Position numbers and translations under genes: made by a program
The notes under the pieces: generated by a model
The model's input: the letters and a program-made list of their open reading frames with translations, nothing else
The model's database searches: none
Told to the model about the DNA's origin: nothing
Assembly (NCBI RefSeq): GCF_017114995.1
Contig: NZ_JABXKL010000091.1
Coordinates: forward strand, 124,001 to 188,000
Length of the DNA: 64,000 nucleotides
Source: Nostoc sp. NMS9
Lineage (GTDB): Bacteria > Cyanobacteriota > Cyanobacteriia > Cyanobacteriales > Nostocaceae
Reading direction: 5' to 3'
Shown here: piece by piece, positions 8,987 to 17,170 of the stretch
Numbering within the stretch: position 1 is the stretch's first letter
Layout: every line of letters starts with the position of its first letter

Positions 8987-9024
8987 ACCAACGCAGCAGA
9001 GGAGCAGCTTTCTATAAGTCTTTC

Positions 9025-9072
9025 TCCAATGACAAATGACAAATAACAAATAACAAATGACAAATGACAAAT
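9025..9072. repeat. Heptamer repeat (acaaatg/acaaata) reaching into a start codon
   Basis: About six tandem units of caaatga/caaataa cover 9028-9072. The last units contain the ATG of the phytol kinase gene, so codons 1-3 (Met-Thr-Asn) are repeat-derived. Another 'aatgacaaat' block sits inside cobD. Confidence 0.75.
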
Positions 9073-9771
9073 GATTTTATCGGGCTAGCAATTTCTTATG
9101 TTTACGCTACCAGTCTGCTTGTGATTGGCGAGGGATTGCGTAAGCTGTTTGCTGTGAAGGCAGATTTGACTCGCAAAGTAATCCATATTGGTGCAGGGAT
9201 GTGGGCTTTCGGTGTCCTGCTACTGTTTAGCCACTGGGAAATCGGAATCATACCCTTTGCTACCTTTATCGGACTGAACTATCTGTTTTACCGCTACCGA
9301 ATCATCGGCGCAATGGATACCCAAGATAGCTCACCCGGCACGGTTTATTTCGCTATCTCAGTAACGCTGCTGTTCGGGCTACTGTGGCGACCAGAGGGGC
9401 CAGTAGATAGCGCTCCAATTGCTGTAGCAGGGATAATGGTCATGACCTGGGGTGATGCACTAGCAGCATTAATCGGTAAACGTTTTGGGCAGCATAAATA
9501 CCAAGTGGGAAGTTCTGTACGTTCCTGGGAAGGTTCAGGAGCAATGTTTGTAGCGAGTACAGTAGTGATTTTCTTGGTGTTATTACTGCTCCCTGGTTCA
9601 TCGCTGAGTCCCTTAGCAACGCCTTTAAGTTTAGGATGGGCCTTGTTGACGGCGGTGGTAACTGCTACTTTTGCAACCTTAGCAGAAGCAGTCTCGCCCC
9701 ACGGCACAGATAACCTCAGCGTACCTCTAACAGCGGCGGGAGTAGTTTGGATTTTCATGCGCGGTTTTTAA
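9064..9771 (+). CDS. Phytol kinase, VTE5-like (CTP-dependent polyprenol kinase family)
   Basis: 235 residues, six or seven hydrophobic segments. Family features are RKVIHIGAGM (37-46), a GAMDTQ-to-SSPGTVYF segment, MTWGDALAALIGKRFG and the SWEGSGAMFV motif, shared by plant VTE5, Synechocystis Slr1652 and dolichol kinases. VTE5 phosphorylates phytol released from chlorophyll with CTP, the first step in recycling phytol into tocopherol, phylloquinone and fatty acid esters. The DUF92 type (VTE6) has a different motif set. The start codon lies within the upstream heptamer repeat and no ribosome site is visible, so a start a few codons later cannot be excluded. Confidence 0.75.
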   Translation: MTNDFIGLAISYVYATSLLVIGEGLRKLFAVKADLTRKVIHIGAGMWAFGVLLLFSHWEIGIIPFATFIGLNYLFYRYRIIGAMDTQDSSPGTVYFAISVTLLFGLLWRPEGPVDSAPIAVAGIMVMTWGDALAALIGKRFGQHKYQVGSSVRSWEGSGAMFVASTVVIFLVLLLLPGSSLSPLATPLSLGWALLTAVVTATFATLAEAVSPHGTDNLSVPLTAAGVVWIFMRGF

Positions 9772-10451
9772 GGCATTCCCAATTACCTCGTTCCCAGTCT
9801 ACGACTATAATTTCAGCCACTCCGAATGTAGATTCTCAATCAAAACGGCTATTTAACTGCGATGTCTGCGGCTGGTTGTGACGCTCGACGGCTCACTAAT
9901 GCGCTATCAGTATCGCACTATTAAATCGGTGATTTATACCCCTAATTTTTAGCACCTAACTTTGGAGTAGTACTCCTCAATACTACAATACTACTATTTT
10001 GAAGTTAGCAGTGTTCGGAAACACAATATGTCTGTGATCAAGAACACATATTTGTTGATTGAGACAACTATATGATCTTCCCCACATGGACTACAGCAAG
10101 AATACATCTTACAACTTGATGTCCGTCTTCTTTCTGTTAACTCCAGCGATACACAGTTATGCTTCATTTTCTGATTGAGCAGAAATTGTCAAAGCATACC
10201 TGAAAGGATTTCCCACAATTGAAGAAGGCAGAAGCCTGTAAGTATCAATCAAAACTTTAGTTGTGGGTCATTGCCCACAACTAGAACAAAGTTGTGTCGA
10301 GATATGTAACACCAGACACAAAGCATCCCTGCTTCAATCTCATGCTTTTAAGCGTGGGATTAAAGCAAAGATGCCTTCATACCTCGTACCTTCTGCCTTC
10401 TAAATGCATTTTTCATCAAAAAACAACTCTAGCAACATAACTAAAATCAAT
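9772..10451. other. Gene-free region with hairpins and repeat fragments
   Basis: No gene is supported. It contains a fragment of the 'ctcgttcccagtc' repeat (9787-9799), degenerate tandem 'atactac' units (9966-10000), a perfect hairpin agttgtggg...cccacaact (10259-10282), and an imperfect 16-bp dyad around 'tcatgcttttaagcgtgggat' (10332-10366). The last two could be remnants of an IS200/IS605-type end, but no transposase sequence remains. Confidence 0.35.
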
Positions 10452-11051
10452 ATGAACTTTAAACAATTTGGTGTATTACTGTCTGTATCTACAATTCTTG
10501 GAATCAACGTGATTGCGACCAAGGTTTTGGCTGCAGAGCCTAGTATTACTTTTGGAGAGGCACTCGTCGGATCTGGATCTAATTGTAATGTTGAGGATCA
10601 GCTTGCTGGAGAGGATGGTAGAAGCTTATCGATCGTCTTGGATAACTTTAGTGCATTCAGTGGTGACCGTAAAAAGTGTATTTTACGTGTTCAAACTTTT
10701 ATTCCAAGTGGTTTCATCGTCCAAAATGTACAAGTACTGTACCAAGGAACTACTGAGGTTGAGAGAGGGAGTAAAGGTACCAGCTTAAGCAGAACTTATA
10801 GCTTTAGTGGTGGTGCTCTTGGTCAAGCCGTAGCTCGCCCTAAAACTACCAAATTTACATCTGATAAGGCATTTGCAGAGCAAGATGAGATTACTGTTAT
10901 AGCTGCTACAGGTTTATGTAGTGGTGGTGGGCAAGGACTATTAGGTATTAATCTGATTGCACAATCCTCATCAGGAAGTTCTATTTTCGTTGATACAGCC
11001 GATATAAATGCTGGGGATGTGTTAATTTCTTTTGACCTAAAGCGTTGCTAG
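10452..11051 (+). CDS. Secreted DUF4360-type protein
   Basis: 199 residues from the ATG at 10452 (an earlier in-frame ATG at 10404 would place a polar extension before the signal peptide). The start KQFGVLLSVSTILGINVIA with LAA before EPS is a standard signal peptide. The mature part has four spaced Cys (SNCNVED, KKCILRV, GLCSGGG, KRC) and the pattern of a Cys-rich opening, 'R..C.IRV..F.PSGF' and a glycine-rich end, resembling DUF4360. It is predicted to be exported to periplasm or outside. Function unknown. The next gene downstream looks like a diverged relative. Confidence 0.6.
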   Translation: MNFKQFGVLLSVSTILGINVIATKVLAAEPSITFGEALVGSGSNCNVEDQLAGEDGRSLSIVLDNFSAFSGDRKKCILRVQTFIPSGFIVQNVQVLYQGTTEVERGSKGTSLSRTYSFSGGALGQAVARPKTTKFTSDKAFAEQDEITVIAATGLCSGGGQGLLGINLIAQSSSGSSIFVDTADINAGDVLISFDLKRC

Positions 11052-11118
11052 TCGTTGCTTTTAGCGATTCTGCGGATAGCTGGTGATACACCGCACCAAA
11101 TTATAAATTTAGTGGTCT

Positions 11119-11154
11119 TCAATGAGTGATGGGTCTAAATCCCCCACTCATTGA
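11119..11154. terminator. Stem-loop between the two secreted-protein genes
   Basis: tcaatgagtg (11119-11128) pairs with cactcattga (11145-11154), and inner gggt/ccc can extend the stem. There is no T run after it, so it may be a weak terminator, an mRNA-stability element or a repeat remnant. Confidence 0.4.
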
Positions 11155-11209
11155 ATCTACCGAATTTATTCTTCTTTAAGATTACAAATTTCTGTTGATG
11201 GAGAATAAG

Positions 11210-11731
11210 ATGATGTTGAGATTAAGTGATACACGTAATTTTTTCATATTAATGTGCTTGTTTTTTTTCTATTGTTATGATGCCAATTCATCTAGCACTG
11301 CTGCTCCAATAAACAACCAGCCGCGATTTTCGGTTAATAAGGGATGTAATATAAGTTTCGATCCGCAAATAAATCAGTTTACCCTTCGCGCTCCTATAAC
11401 TGTAAAGGCACAACCGTCAAGGGCTAGATGTATTATTAGAATTGATACATCTAATACTCAAAAGCAATTTAGGCTCGTGCCTTTAGCTTTAAAAGGTGTA
11501 GTAAAGAAAGCACCAGCACGAGTAGCTATCACATCATTTTTACTTGGCGATAAACCAACACCATATCAAATAACATATGGAAGTGCTACAAATTTTGATT
11601 TGACCAATAAAATACTTCCAACTAACTATACAACTACAGGAAAAAGTGTTTTAGGCATTAATTTAGTATTAACAACAACCGGAGGAGAATTAGAGTTGAC
11701 ACAGCTAAAGTTTGCACTTCAACAAAAATAA
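11210..11731 (+). CDS. Secreted protein, diverged relative of the upstream DUF4360-type protein
   Basis: 173 residues from the ATG at 11210, which has GGAG six bases upstream (11200-11203); TTG and ATG codons at 11195 and 11198 are also in frame but lack this. An N-terminal hydrophobic run (FFILMCLFFFYCY) is the signal peptide or anchor. The mature part parallels its neighbour: a Cys near the start (NKGCNIS), 'RARCIIRIDTS' against 'KKCILRVQTF', and SVLGINLVL against GLLGINLIA at equivalent places. I infer an old duplication. The role is unknown. A MITE starts two bases after its stop codon. Confidence 0.55.
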   Translation: MMLRLSDTRNFFILMCLFFFYCYDANSSSTAAPINNQPRFSVNKGCNISFDPQINQFTLRAPITVKAQPSRARCIIRIDTSNTQKQFRLVPLALKGVVKKAPARVAITSFLLGDKPTPYQITYGSATNFDLTNKILPTNYTTTGKSVLGINLVLTTTGGELELTQLKFALQQK

Positions 11732-11733
11732 TA

Positions 11734-11878
11734 AGAGGATGTTTTAAAAGTCCCGAAAGGTATAATTTTGCTATTCAGCACGGGATTAAGTGCGACGAAA
11801 AATTAAGATTTTAACCATGTACTGAAATGCTTGTCTGTGCTAACTATGAGAGCAAAAGACCCTTTTAAAACATCCTCT
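11734..11878. mobile_element. MITE with 17-bp perfect inverted repeats
   Basis: agaggatgttttaaaag (11734-11750) and its exact complement (11862-11878) bound 145 bp of non-coding DNA. A related end, agaggatgtttgaaa, appears alone at 2131-2145. It lies directly after the stop codon of the upstream gene and may act as its transcription terminator. Confidence 0.7.
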
Positions 11879-12036
11879 AAGCTCAATTTTGAGCGATGCT
11901 CCCCAATTCTGATGACGTTGTGTTTGCAATCAAGGTGCTGTCAATATTGGCAAAGGCAGCGAGAACTGCAAAGTCAGTAATAATATCAGCACCTTCTTTA
12001 AGTTATTATAGTGAGTGACAACTCCATGCATAAGTG

Positions 12037-13488
12037 CTAATTCCAATTGCGGCAAAAATGGAAGAAGCCTTCTAAAAACTCTTGCAAAGGAATGTTGGTA
12101 TTTAACTTTTGCTTACTCCACTCTCTTGCAGTTCGTTCCAGAATTTCTGAAAAACTGGGATAGGCAGGAGATAAATTTGCTAGATGTTTGACTTTAATTT
12201 TTTGTGATATTGCTAAGGCAATCAAATTAATTAATTCGCCTGCTTCTGCCCCCAATATTGAAGCTCCCAAAATTTCGCCGTTGCGTAGCACTATTAATTT
12301 ACACATACCAGTGGTTTCGTTCCGAAGTTGGGCTGCTGCCACTGTTTTAAAATAATGTCGCAAAACTAAAACTTCATCTCGACGAAATTGGCGTTTTGCC
12401 TGTGCCTCTGTTAAACCAACTTGCGCCAGTATCGGCACAGAAAATATCCCCCAAGGAATGGAGGGATAATTTACTCGTAACCTGGGGAAAAATAGTGCAT
12501 TGTTCAGGGCAATTTTTGCTTCATAATTAGCGATATTGGCAAAGTCGTAACCACCAATTACATCACCACAAGCATAAATGCGGTGGTTAGTGGTTTGCAG
12601 TTTATCATTCACCACTAAGCTACGCCGATGCCATTTCACACCTACTGCTGCTAAATTTAGAGATTCAAGATTCGGCTGTTGTCCAGTAGCTACTAAAATT
12701 TCATCAGTTTCAATGGCCTTATCTCCTGCTTGAATCCACTTTTTATTCTCAATTAGCCTCACCTGAGTTACTGGTTTTTCGGTGAGGACGCGCACACCTT
12801 CGACTTCCAACTGCGCCTGAAGCAATATGGCTATCTCAGGGTCTAGATATGGAAGAACATAAGGATGCTTGACTACCAGCGTCACACTACAACCAAACCT
12901 TGCTAAAGTTTGAGCAATTTCAATGCTTTGGGGAATTCCACCGATAATTACCCAATTTTTGGGTAATGTAGCTCCCTGTAAGGATTGCCAAATATTAGAA
13001 AGGGTTAGATAGCCAGTGGTTTGCAATCCTTCAATCTCAGGAATTTCTGGATTTGAACCACTGGCCAGCAAATAAGTACGGGCGTGTAGTAGGCGATTGT
13101 TAACGGCAAAAGCCAATTGGGGTAAAGATTGAAATTGACCACTGCCAACGATCACATCGACTCCCTGCGCGGCTAGGATGGCAGGGGAATGCTGTTCTTC
13201 TAGATTTGAGGCGACGCATTGAGCATACAGCATCGCTTCTTGCCATGCTATAGATATGTGGCATTCTTCTGAGGTATCAGTGTGTGTGGTATGAATACCA
13301 AAACCAGCTGCATCCTTCAACTTCTGCGCTAGTTTACCAATTTCGGTAAGAGCATGGTGATGAGTAAACCCGTAGTCTACTTTGGGTTGTACCAGGGCAA
13401 CTGTAGCATGTAGTTGGGTTGCAGCAAGGGCAGCATAGTATCCAGCAAGACTGCCGCCAATAATTACAACATCGTAGTCAACGGTCAC
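12037..13488 (-). CDS. FAD-dependent pyridine nucleotide oxidoreductase lacking the redox cysteines
   Basis: 483 residues. FAD Rossmann motif VVIIGGSLAGYYAAL (8-22), NAD(P) motif WVIIGGIPQSIEIAQTLARFG, the second FAD motif RIYACGDVIGGYDFANIA, and a C-terminal dimerisation domain of the lipoamide dehydrogenase/mercuric reductase class. In that class a CxxxxC disulfide follows the FAD motif (…GCVPSK); here the region reads YGFTHHHALTEIGKL with no Cys. It therefore cannot use the usual dithiol mechanism. The substrate is unknown; a quinone or NAD(P)H-dehydrogenase-like activity is possible. It is transcribed away from the MITE and towards the secreted-protein genes. Confidence 0.75.
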   Translation of the reverse strand: MTVDYDVVIIGGSLAGYYAALAATQLHATVALVQPKVDYGFTHHHALTEIGKLAQKLKDAAGFGIHTTHTDTSEECHISIAWQEAMLYAQCVASNLEEQHSPAILAAQGVDVIVGSGQFQSLPQLAFAVNNRLLHARTYLLASGSNPEIPEIEGLQTTGYLTLSNIWQSLQGATLPKNWVIIGGIPQSIEIAQTLARFGCSVTLVVKHPYVLPYLDPEIAILLQAQLEVEGVRVLTEKPVTQVRLIENKKWIQAGDKAIETDEILVATGQQPNLESLNLAAVGVKWHRRSLVVNDKLQTTNHRIYACGDVIGGYDFANIANYEAKIALNNALFFPRLRVNYPSIPWGIFSVPILAQVGLTEAQAKRQFRRDEVLVLRHYFKTVAAAQLRNETTGMCKLIVLRNGEILGASILGAEAGELINLIALAISQKIKVKHLANLSPAYPSFSEILERTAREWSKQKLNTNIPLQEFLEGFFHFCRNWN

Positions 13489-13498
13489 GTGAATTTAG

Positions 13499-13617
13499 AT
13501 TAGAGTTAGGAGTTAAGAGTTAGGAGTTAGGAATTAAGAGTTAGGAATTAGCAGTTAAGAATTAAAACCTTTTTTAACTTATTAACTCCTAACTTATAAC
13601 TTATAACCCCTAACTCT
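13499..13617. repeat. Heptamer repeats (gttagga/agttaag and complement) between convergent ends of two genes
   Basis: Tandem agttagg/agttaag units (13500-13565) are followed by inverted-orientation taactcc/taactta units (13576-13617). The two halves can pair into a long hairpin. The right half overlaps the stop codon of cobD (13610-13612). Confidence 0.75.
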
Positions 13618-14713
13618 CTTTTAGCGCTGTTAGTAAGCGTTGGTTATCGGACTCTTCACGTACAGCAACCCGGAAAAAGCGATCGCCTAGTTCTTTAAAG
13701 CTAAGGCAATCGCGGATTAAAATCTGGTGATACTTGAGTAATTGTTGCTGTAAGTGGGAAGTAGATTCTTGGGACTCAACCAGTAAAAAGTTAGCAGCAC
13801 TTGCTTGGGGTTGCAATCCTGGGATTTCATTTAAACCCTGAAACAGTTGGTTTCGTGCAGGTGGTAGCCATGCCCAAGTTTGCTGCTGAAACTCCGTATC
13901 CTGGAGTGCCGCAATTGCCGCCGCTGCCGCTAGCGTGTTTACGGGCCAAGGATCGCGCCATAGCTGCCATTTAGCTAGGCAGTCAGGATGTGCGATCGCA
14001 TATCCTAATCGCAGTCCTGGGAGACTGTAAAATTTGGTCAGCGATCGCAATACTACTAAATTCCTATATTCCTGCACCACTGGAATCAGGCTTTGTTCCT
14101 CATTGGGCAGCACAAAATCCATAAATGCTTCATCCACCACAACCAAAGCAAATTGCTCCAGGTAGGGCAAAATAGACTCCCGTGAAAATAGCTTTCCGGT
14201 TGGGTTGTGGGGGTTATTCAGCAATAGTCCTTTGTCCTTTGTCCTTTGTCCTTTGTCAATGACCAATACTTCTCTACGAGAGGCTGCGCCAACAGCAAAG
14301 CTCAGTACAAGTGACCAATGACCAATGACCAATGACAAAGGATACTCCAGCACATTAGCGTTGTACGCTGCCAAGGTTCGGTAGTAGTCGCCAAAGGCTG
14401 GAGTGATTAAAATTGTCGCGGCTAATTGAGCTAATTCCCTACCTATGAGAGTGAGTAATTCTGCGGAGCCGTTACCCGGCAGAATCCACTCAGGCGGCAA
14501 TTGATGGAAGTGACTGAGAGCTAGTCTCAGTTCACTATAGTTTGGGTCTGGATAGTGCTTAAGATTACCGATTTGGGACAGTATAGCAGCGATCACGCTA
14601 TTTGGAGGTCCCAACGGGCTGATGCTAGCAGAAAAATCCAGAATAGCATCAGGGGGACAGCCAGCCAGTGCTGCTGCCCAGGCTAAATTTCCCCCGTGTG
14701 CAGGTTGCCGCAT
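13610..14713 (-). CDS. cobD: L-threonine-O-3-phosphate decarboxylase / class II aminotransferase
   Basis: 367 residues. The N-terminal HGGNLAWA, LDFSASISPLGPP and YPDPNYSELR are hallmark CobD segments; NNPHNPTGKLF and VVDEAFMDF contact pyridoxal phosphate, and SLTKFYSLPGLRLGY carries the Schiff-base lysine. CobD makes (R)-1-amino-2-propanol phosphate, which links the lower ligand in cobalamin or pseudocobalamin synthesis. Histidinol-phosphate aminotransferase is the close alternative, but the HGGN start favours CobD. Residues ~125-162 (from VIGHWSLVL to KGQRTKDKG) are encoded by repeat DNA and should form a surface loop between core strands. It lies head-on to the oxidoreductase side and 26 bp downstream of HU. 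Confidence 0.75.
   Translation of the reverse strand: MRQPAHGGNLAWAAALAGCPPDAILDFSASISPLGPPNSVIAAILSQIGNLKHYPDPNYSELRLALSHFHQLPPEWILPGNGSAELLTLIGRELAQLAATILITPAFGDYYRTLAAYNANVLEYPLSLVIGHWSLVLSFAVGAASRREVLVIDKGQRTKDKGLLLNNPHNPTGKLFSRESILPYLEQFALVVVDEAFMDFVLPNEEQSLIPVVQEYRNLVVLRSLTKFYSLPGLRLGYAIAHPDCLAKWQLWRDPWPVNTLAAAAAIAALQDTEFQQQTWAWLPPARNQLFQGLNEIPGLQPQASAANFLLVESQESTSHLQQQLLKYHQILIRDCLSFKELGDRFFRVAVREESDNQRLLTALKES
14228..14340. repeat. In-frame repeat insertion inside cobD
   Basis: Four tcctttg units (14228-14256) and four aatgacc units (14311-14340, with one more at 14257-14265) flank a segment with the Nostoc palindrome 'cttctctacgagag' (14269-14282). All of it is translated as part of cobD without a stop codon or frameshift. 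Confidence 0.8.
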
Positions 14714-14739
14714 TAAAAAAGGGTTCCCGAAGACAGAAC

Positions 14740-15024
14740 CTATGCTTTTGGGGGTGCTACCTTTTCTCTAAACAGTTTTCCTGCGGAGAAGGCAGGAACC
14801 CTCGTCGCTGGAATTTCCATTTTTTCATTTGTTTTCGGGTTACGACCTTCACGGGCTTTACGTTCCCGTGATTCAAATGAGCCAAATCCCACCAATGTCA
14901 CCTTATCACCAGAGGAAACCGCTTCAATAATCGTTTCCAAAGCGGCAGTTAAGACTGCATCCGCTTGTTTTTTGGTAACACTAGCCTTTTCAGCTACGGC
15001 ATCAACTAATTCACCTTTGTTCAT
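14740..15024 (-). CDS. hup: HU-type DNA-binding protein
   Basis: 94 residues, complete HU/IHF fold: MNKGELVDAVAEKASVTKKQ, then GDKVTLVGFGSFESRERKAR, the DNA-contacting arm EGRNPKTNEKMEIPATRVPAF and FSAGKLFREKV. It bends and compacts DNA as a homodimer. In Anabaena the equivalent gene is called hanA and is needed for heterocyst formation. The start has AGGAG 8 bases upstream. The 5' leader carries a strong inverted repeat (15049-15092). Confidence 0.93.
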   Translation of the reverse strand: MNKGELVDAVAEKASVTKKQADAVLTAALETIIEAVSSGDKVTLVGFGSFESRERKAREGRNPKTNEKMEIPATRVPAFSAGKLFREKVAPPKA

Positions 15025-15048
15025 GTCAAACTCCTGAAGGTTTACTTG

Positions 15049-15092
15049 AGATTTCAGTACGGATGCACATTAATACATTCTTACTGAAATCT
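15049..15092 (-). promoter_or_regulatory. Inverted repeat in the leader of the HU gene
   Basis: agatttcagta (15049-15059) and tactgaaatct (15082-15092) are exact 11-bp complements with a 22-base spacer, starting 24 bases before the HU start codon. It could be an operator dyad or an mRNA stem-loop just upstream of the ribosome site. Confidence 0.45.
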
Positions 15093-15723
15093 TTGTTCGC
15101 GGAAATACAAAAATCATCCTTTGGGAGTATTTTTTCTCAAAACGGCTGTACATCCCATCGGCTCGACTTTTCAATGAATCATTCTAAGGTGTTGTAGCCT
15201 GATGTGGATAGATGAAACCATTAATTTATATAGATTTCAGGATTTTTTGTAATTTTAGGGTACTTGTTTCCCTAAAAACCACTCTAAAAATAGGAAAAAA
15301 TACCTAGTAAATCCTGCAATTGCAAAGAAAACAGGGGAGTGGGGAGGTGGGAAATGGTCAACGTTTGTTGGCATTCATTACCGATGTTGAAGAGTTATTG
15401 CTGAGATTAAGCAATTTTCATGGAAATTGAAGGCTCAGGTTCCCGATTTCTCTAAAAATTCGGGGATTTTGCTCACTTTTCATGTGATGTGGAAAATCCA
15501 ATGCAAAATTTAACCCCCTAGCAAGCTTCTTTAGTTGGGAAGGGGTAAAAATTAAAGCTTCTCCCCTACAAGGCGATCCATTAGTCACATCTTTCTTAAC
15601 ATTTGTGGTAGCGATCGCTGCAACAACTTTTTCTGGTGCATCCGTTACACCTCTAACTGTCTCCATGTACTTTAGGATTATTTATTTTTTGCAAGTCCCT
15701 TATAAAAAAAATGCTGGAGTGAG
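15093..15723. other. Gene-free region with one stem-loop
   Basis: Nothing coding is convincing; an 82-codon frame on the minus strand (15418-15666) has no recognisable features. A dyad cccga...tcggg with an AT loop lies at 15442-15464 and resembles the perfect hairpin at 18576-18608. Confidence 0.4.
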
Positions 15724-16365
15724 TCAATCCTTAGTAGAAGTTTTTTGTTGCACCCAAGCCCGAAAAGCACGAGTAGTAGCAATTTCCCCATTCTTCCTCG
15801 CTTCTTGGATAAATTGAGGAATCTCCTTCACTGACACAGGCGCAAAAGTAAGACTGGTTTCGACTTCTGAGTATTGCCCACTTGCAAGCGTGTAAACTCG
15901 CAACACACTGCCGTTATAACGCCAAAATTCAGGGACTCCCATTGCAGCATAAAGCCTCAGCTTGTCTATTGCAGACCTGGAATATTCCACTTCCAGCACC
16001 AGGTCAGGGGGCGGGTCAGTAGCGAGGTCAATATTTTCTTTATCTCGAACTAATGCTTCATTTTGGATGTAGTAGCTACTATCTGGCTCGGCTCCCCGCT
16101 GCAAATCATCCCGCGTTAAAGTTAATGAACCAGCGCGTCTAATTTCCCAGCCCAACTCTTCGCACAGCACGCCAACAAAACCTTCAATTACACGGTTTGA
16201 GTTCTCGTGCGGCATCAGTGGGATTATAATTTCTACGGTTCCATTGTCATAAGCCAGTCGGGAGTTACGATCTGAACCCATTTCAGCCAGCATGGTTTTA
16301 AAAGTTTGCCAGCTGATGTTGTGGAGTAAAACCCTATTTTCTGCGGATGTTGTTATTGCCACCAT
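15724..16365 (-). CDS. Uma2-family (DUF820) putative nuclease, copy 1
   Basis: 213 residues. The family core is visible: RLAYDNGTVEIIIPLMPHE, an E-D-rich AEPDSSYYIQ segment, PDLVLEVEYSRSAIDKLRLYAAMGVPEFWRYN. The acidic residues and the Lys of the DUF820 restriction-endonuclease-like fold are present (D..., LEVE, K). The biochemical role is not established for the family, which is greatly expanded in filamentous cyanobacteria. The first of three paralogs within 2.4 kb. Confidence 0.85.
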   Translation of the reverse strand: MVAITTSAENRVLLHNISWQTFKTMLAEMGSDRNSRLAYDNGTVEIIIPLMPHENSNRVIEGFVGVLCEELGWEIRRAGSLTLTRDDLQRGAEPDSSYYIQNEALVRDKENIDLATDPPPDLVLEVEYSRSAIDKLRLYAAMGVPEFWRYNGSVLRVYTLASGQYSEVETSLTFAPVSVKEIPQFIQEARKNGEIATTRAFRAWVQQKTSTKD

Positions 16366-16491
16366 AGTTCAGTTCTTTGCAACAAACCTTTTCCAGTACT
16401 GTACCCATTAATATTACTGTTAAGGTTGAATGTGAATCGAGCCAAGGCAAAGAAGCGGTATGACCGAAACGACTACTAAGGGCGATAAATT

Positions 16492-17112
16492 ATGACTCAA
16501 GCCATACCCAAACTAGTAACCTTTGAAGATTTTGCAGCATGGCGGCCCGAAGGCGGAAGATACGAATTACATGATGGCGTGATTGTTGAAATGGCACAAC
16601 CAGTCGGAGACCATGAAGATGTTGTAGGTTTTGTAGCAAGAAAACTAATAGTAGAATTTGACCGATTAAATTTACCTTATACAATCCCCAAAACTGCGCT
16701 GGTAAAACCAACTAAGTCGGAATCTGGCTACTCCCCAGATGTGCTATTACTCAATCGCCCTAATTTGATAAATGAGCCGCTATGGAAAAAAGAATCAACT
16801 GTAAGCCTTGCAGCATCAATTCCTTTAGTAGTTGAGGTAGTTAGTACCAACTGGGATGATGACTACTACACAAAACAGGGTAAGTATGAGGGTATTGGAA
16901 TTCCTGAATACTGGGTTGTAGATTATCTCGGTCTAGGCGCTAAAAAGTTCACTGGCAACCCCAAACAGCCGACTATATCTATTTATCAATTAATCGATGG
17001 TGAATACCAAGTTACTCAATTTAGAGGCAGCGCTAACATAGTCTCGCCTACTTTCCCAGAATTGAATTTAACTGCCGAACAGATTTTTCAAGCTGGAAGT
17101 CTACCAACATAG
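16492..17112 (+). CDS. Uma2-family (DUF820) putative nuclease, copy 2
   Basis: 206 residues. Start MTQAIPKLVTFEDFAAWRPEGGRYELHDGVIVEM is standard for the family. The core has YSPDVLLLNRP, IPLVVEVVSTNWDDDYYTKQGKYEGIGIPEYWVVD, with the PD-(D/E)xK-like Asp, Glu and Lys in order. It is divergent from copy 1 and is followed 58 bp later by an antitoxin-like gene on the same strand. Its sequence is distant from copies 1 and 3, so this is not a recent duplication. Confidence 0.85.
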   Translation: MTQAIPKLVTFEDFAAWRPEGGRYELHDGVIVEMAQPVGDHEDVVGFVARKLIVEFDRLNLPYTIPKTALVKPTKSESGYSPDVLLLNRPNLINEPLWKKESTVSLAASIPLVVEVVSTNWDDDYYTKQGKYEGIGIPEYWVVDYLGLGAKKFTGNPKQPTISIYQLIDGEYQVTQFRGSANIVSPTFPELNLTAEQIFQAGSLPT

Positions 17113-17170
17113 CCACAACCACACTTGCTGTTTTACACTACTAAAAAATGTCAGTTAAAGAGGCGTGAAT

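Noticed and set aside
10259-10366. Hairpins considered as an IS200/IS605 element
   Set aside because: No transposase or TnpB coding sequence nearby, and no second end could be defined.
15418-15666. 82-codon minus frame
   Set aside because: No motif or ribosome site, and it spans a repeat-type stem-loop.
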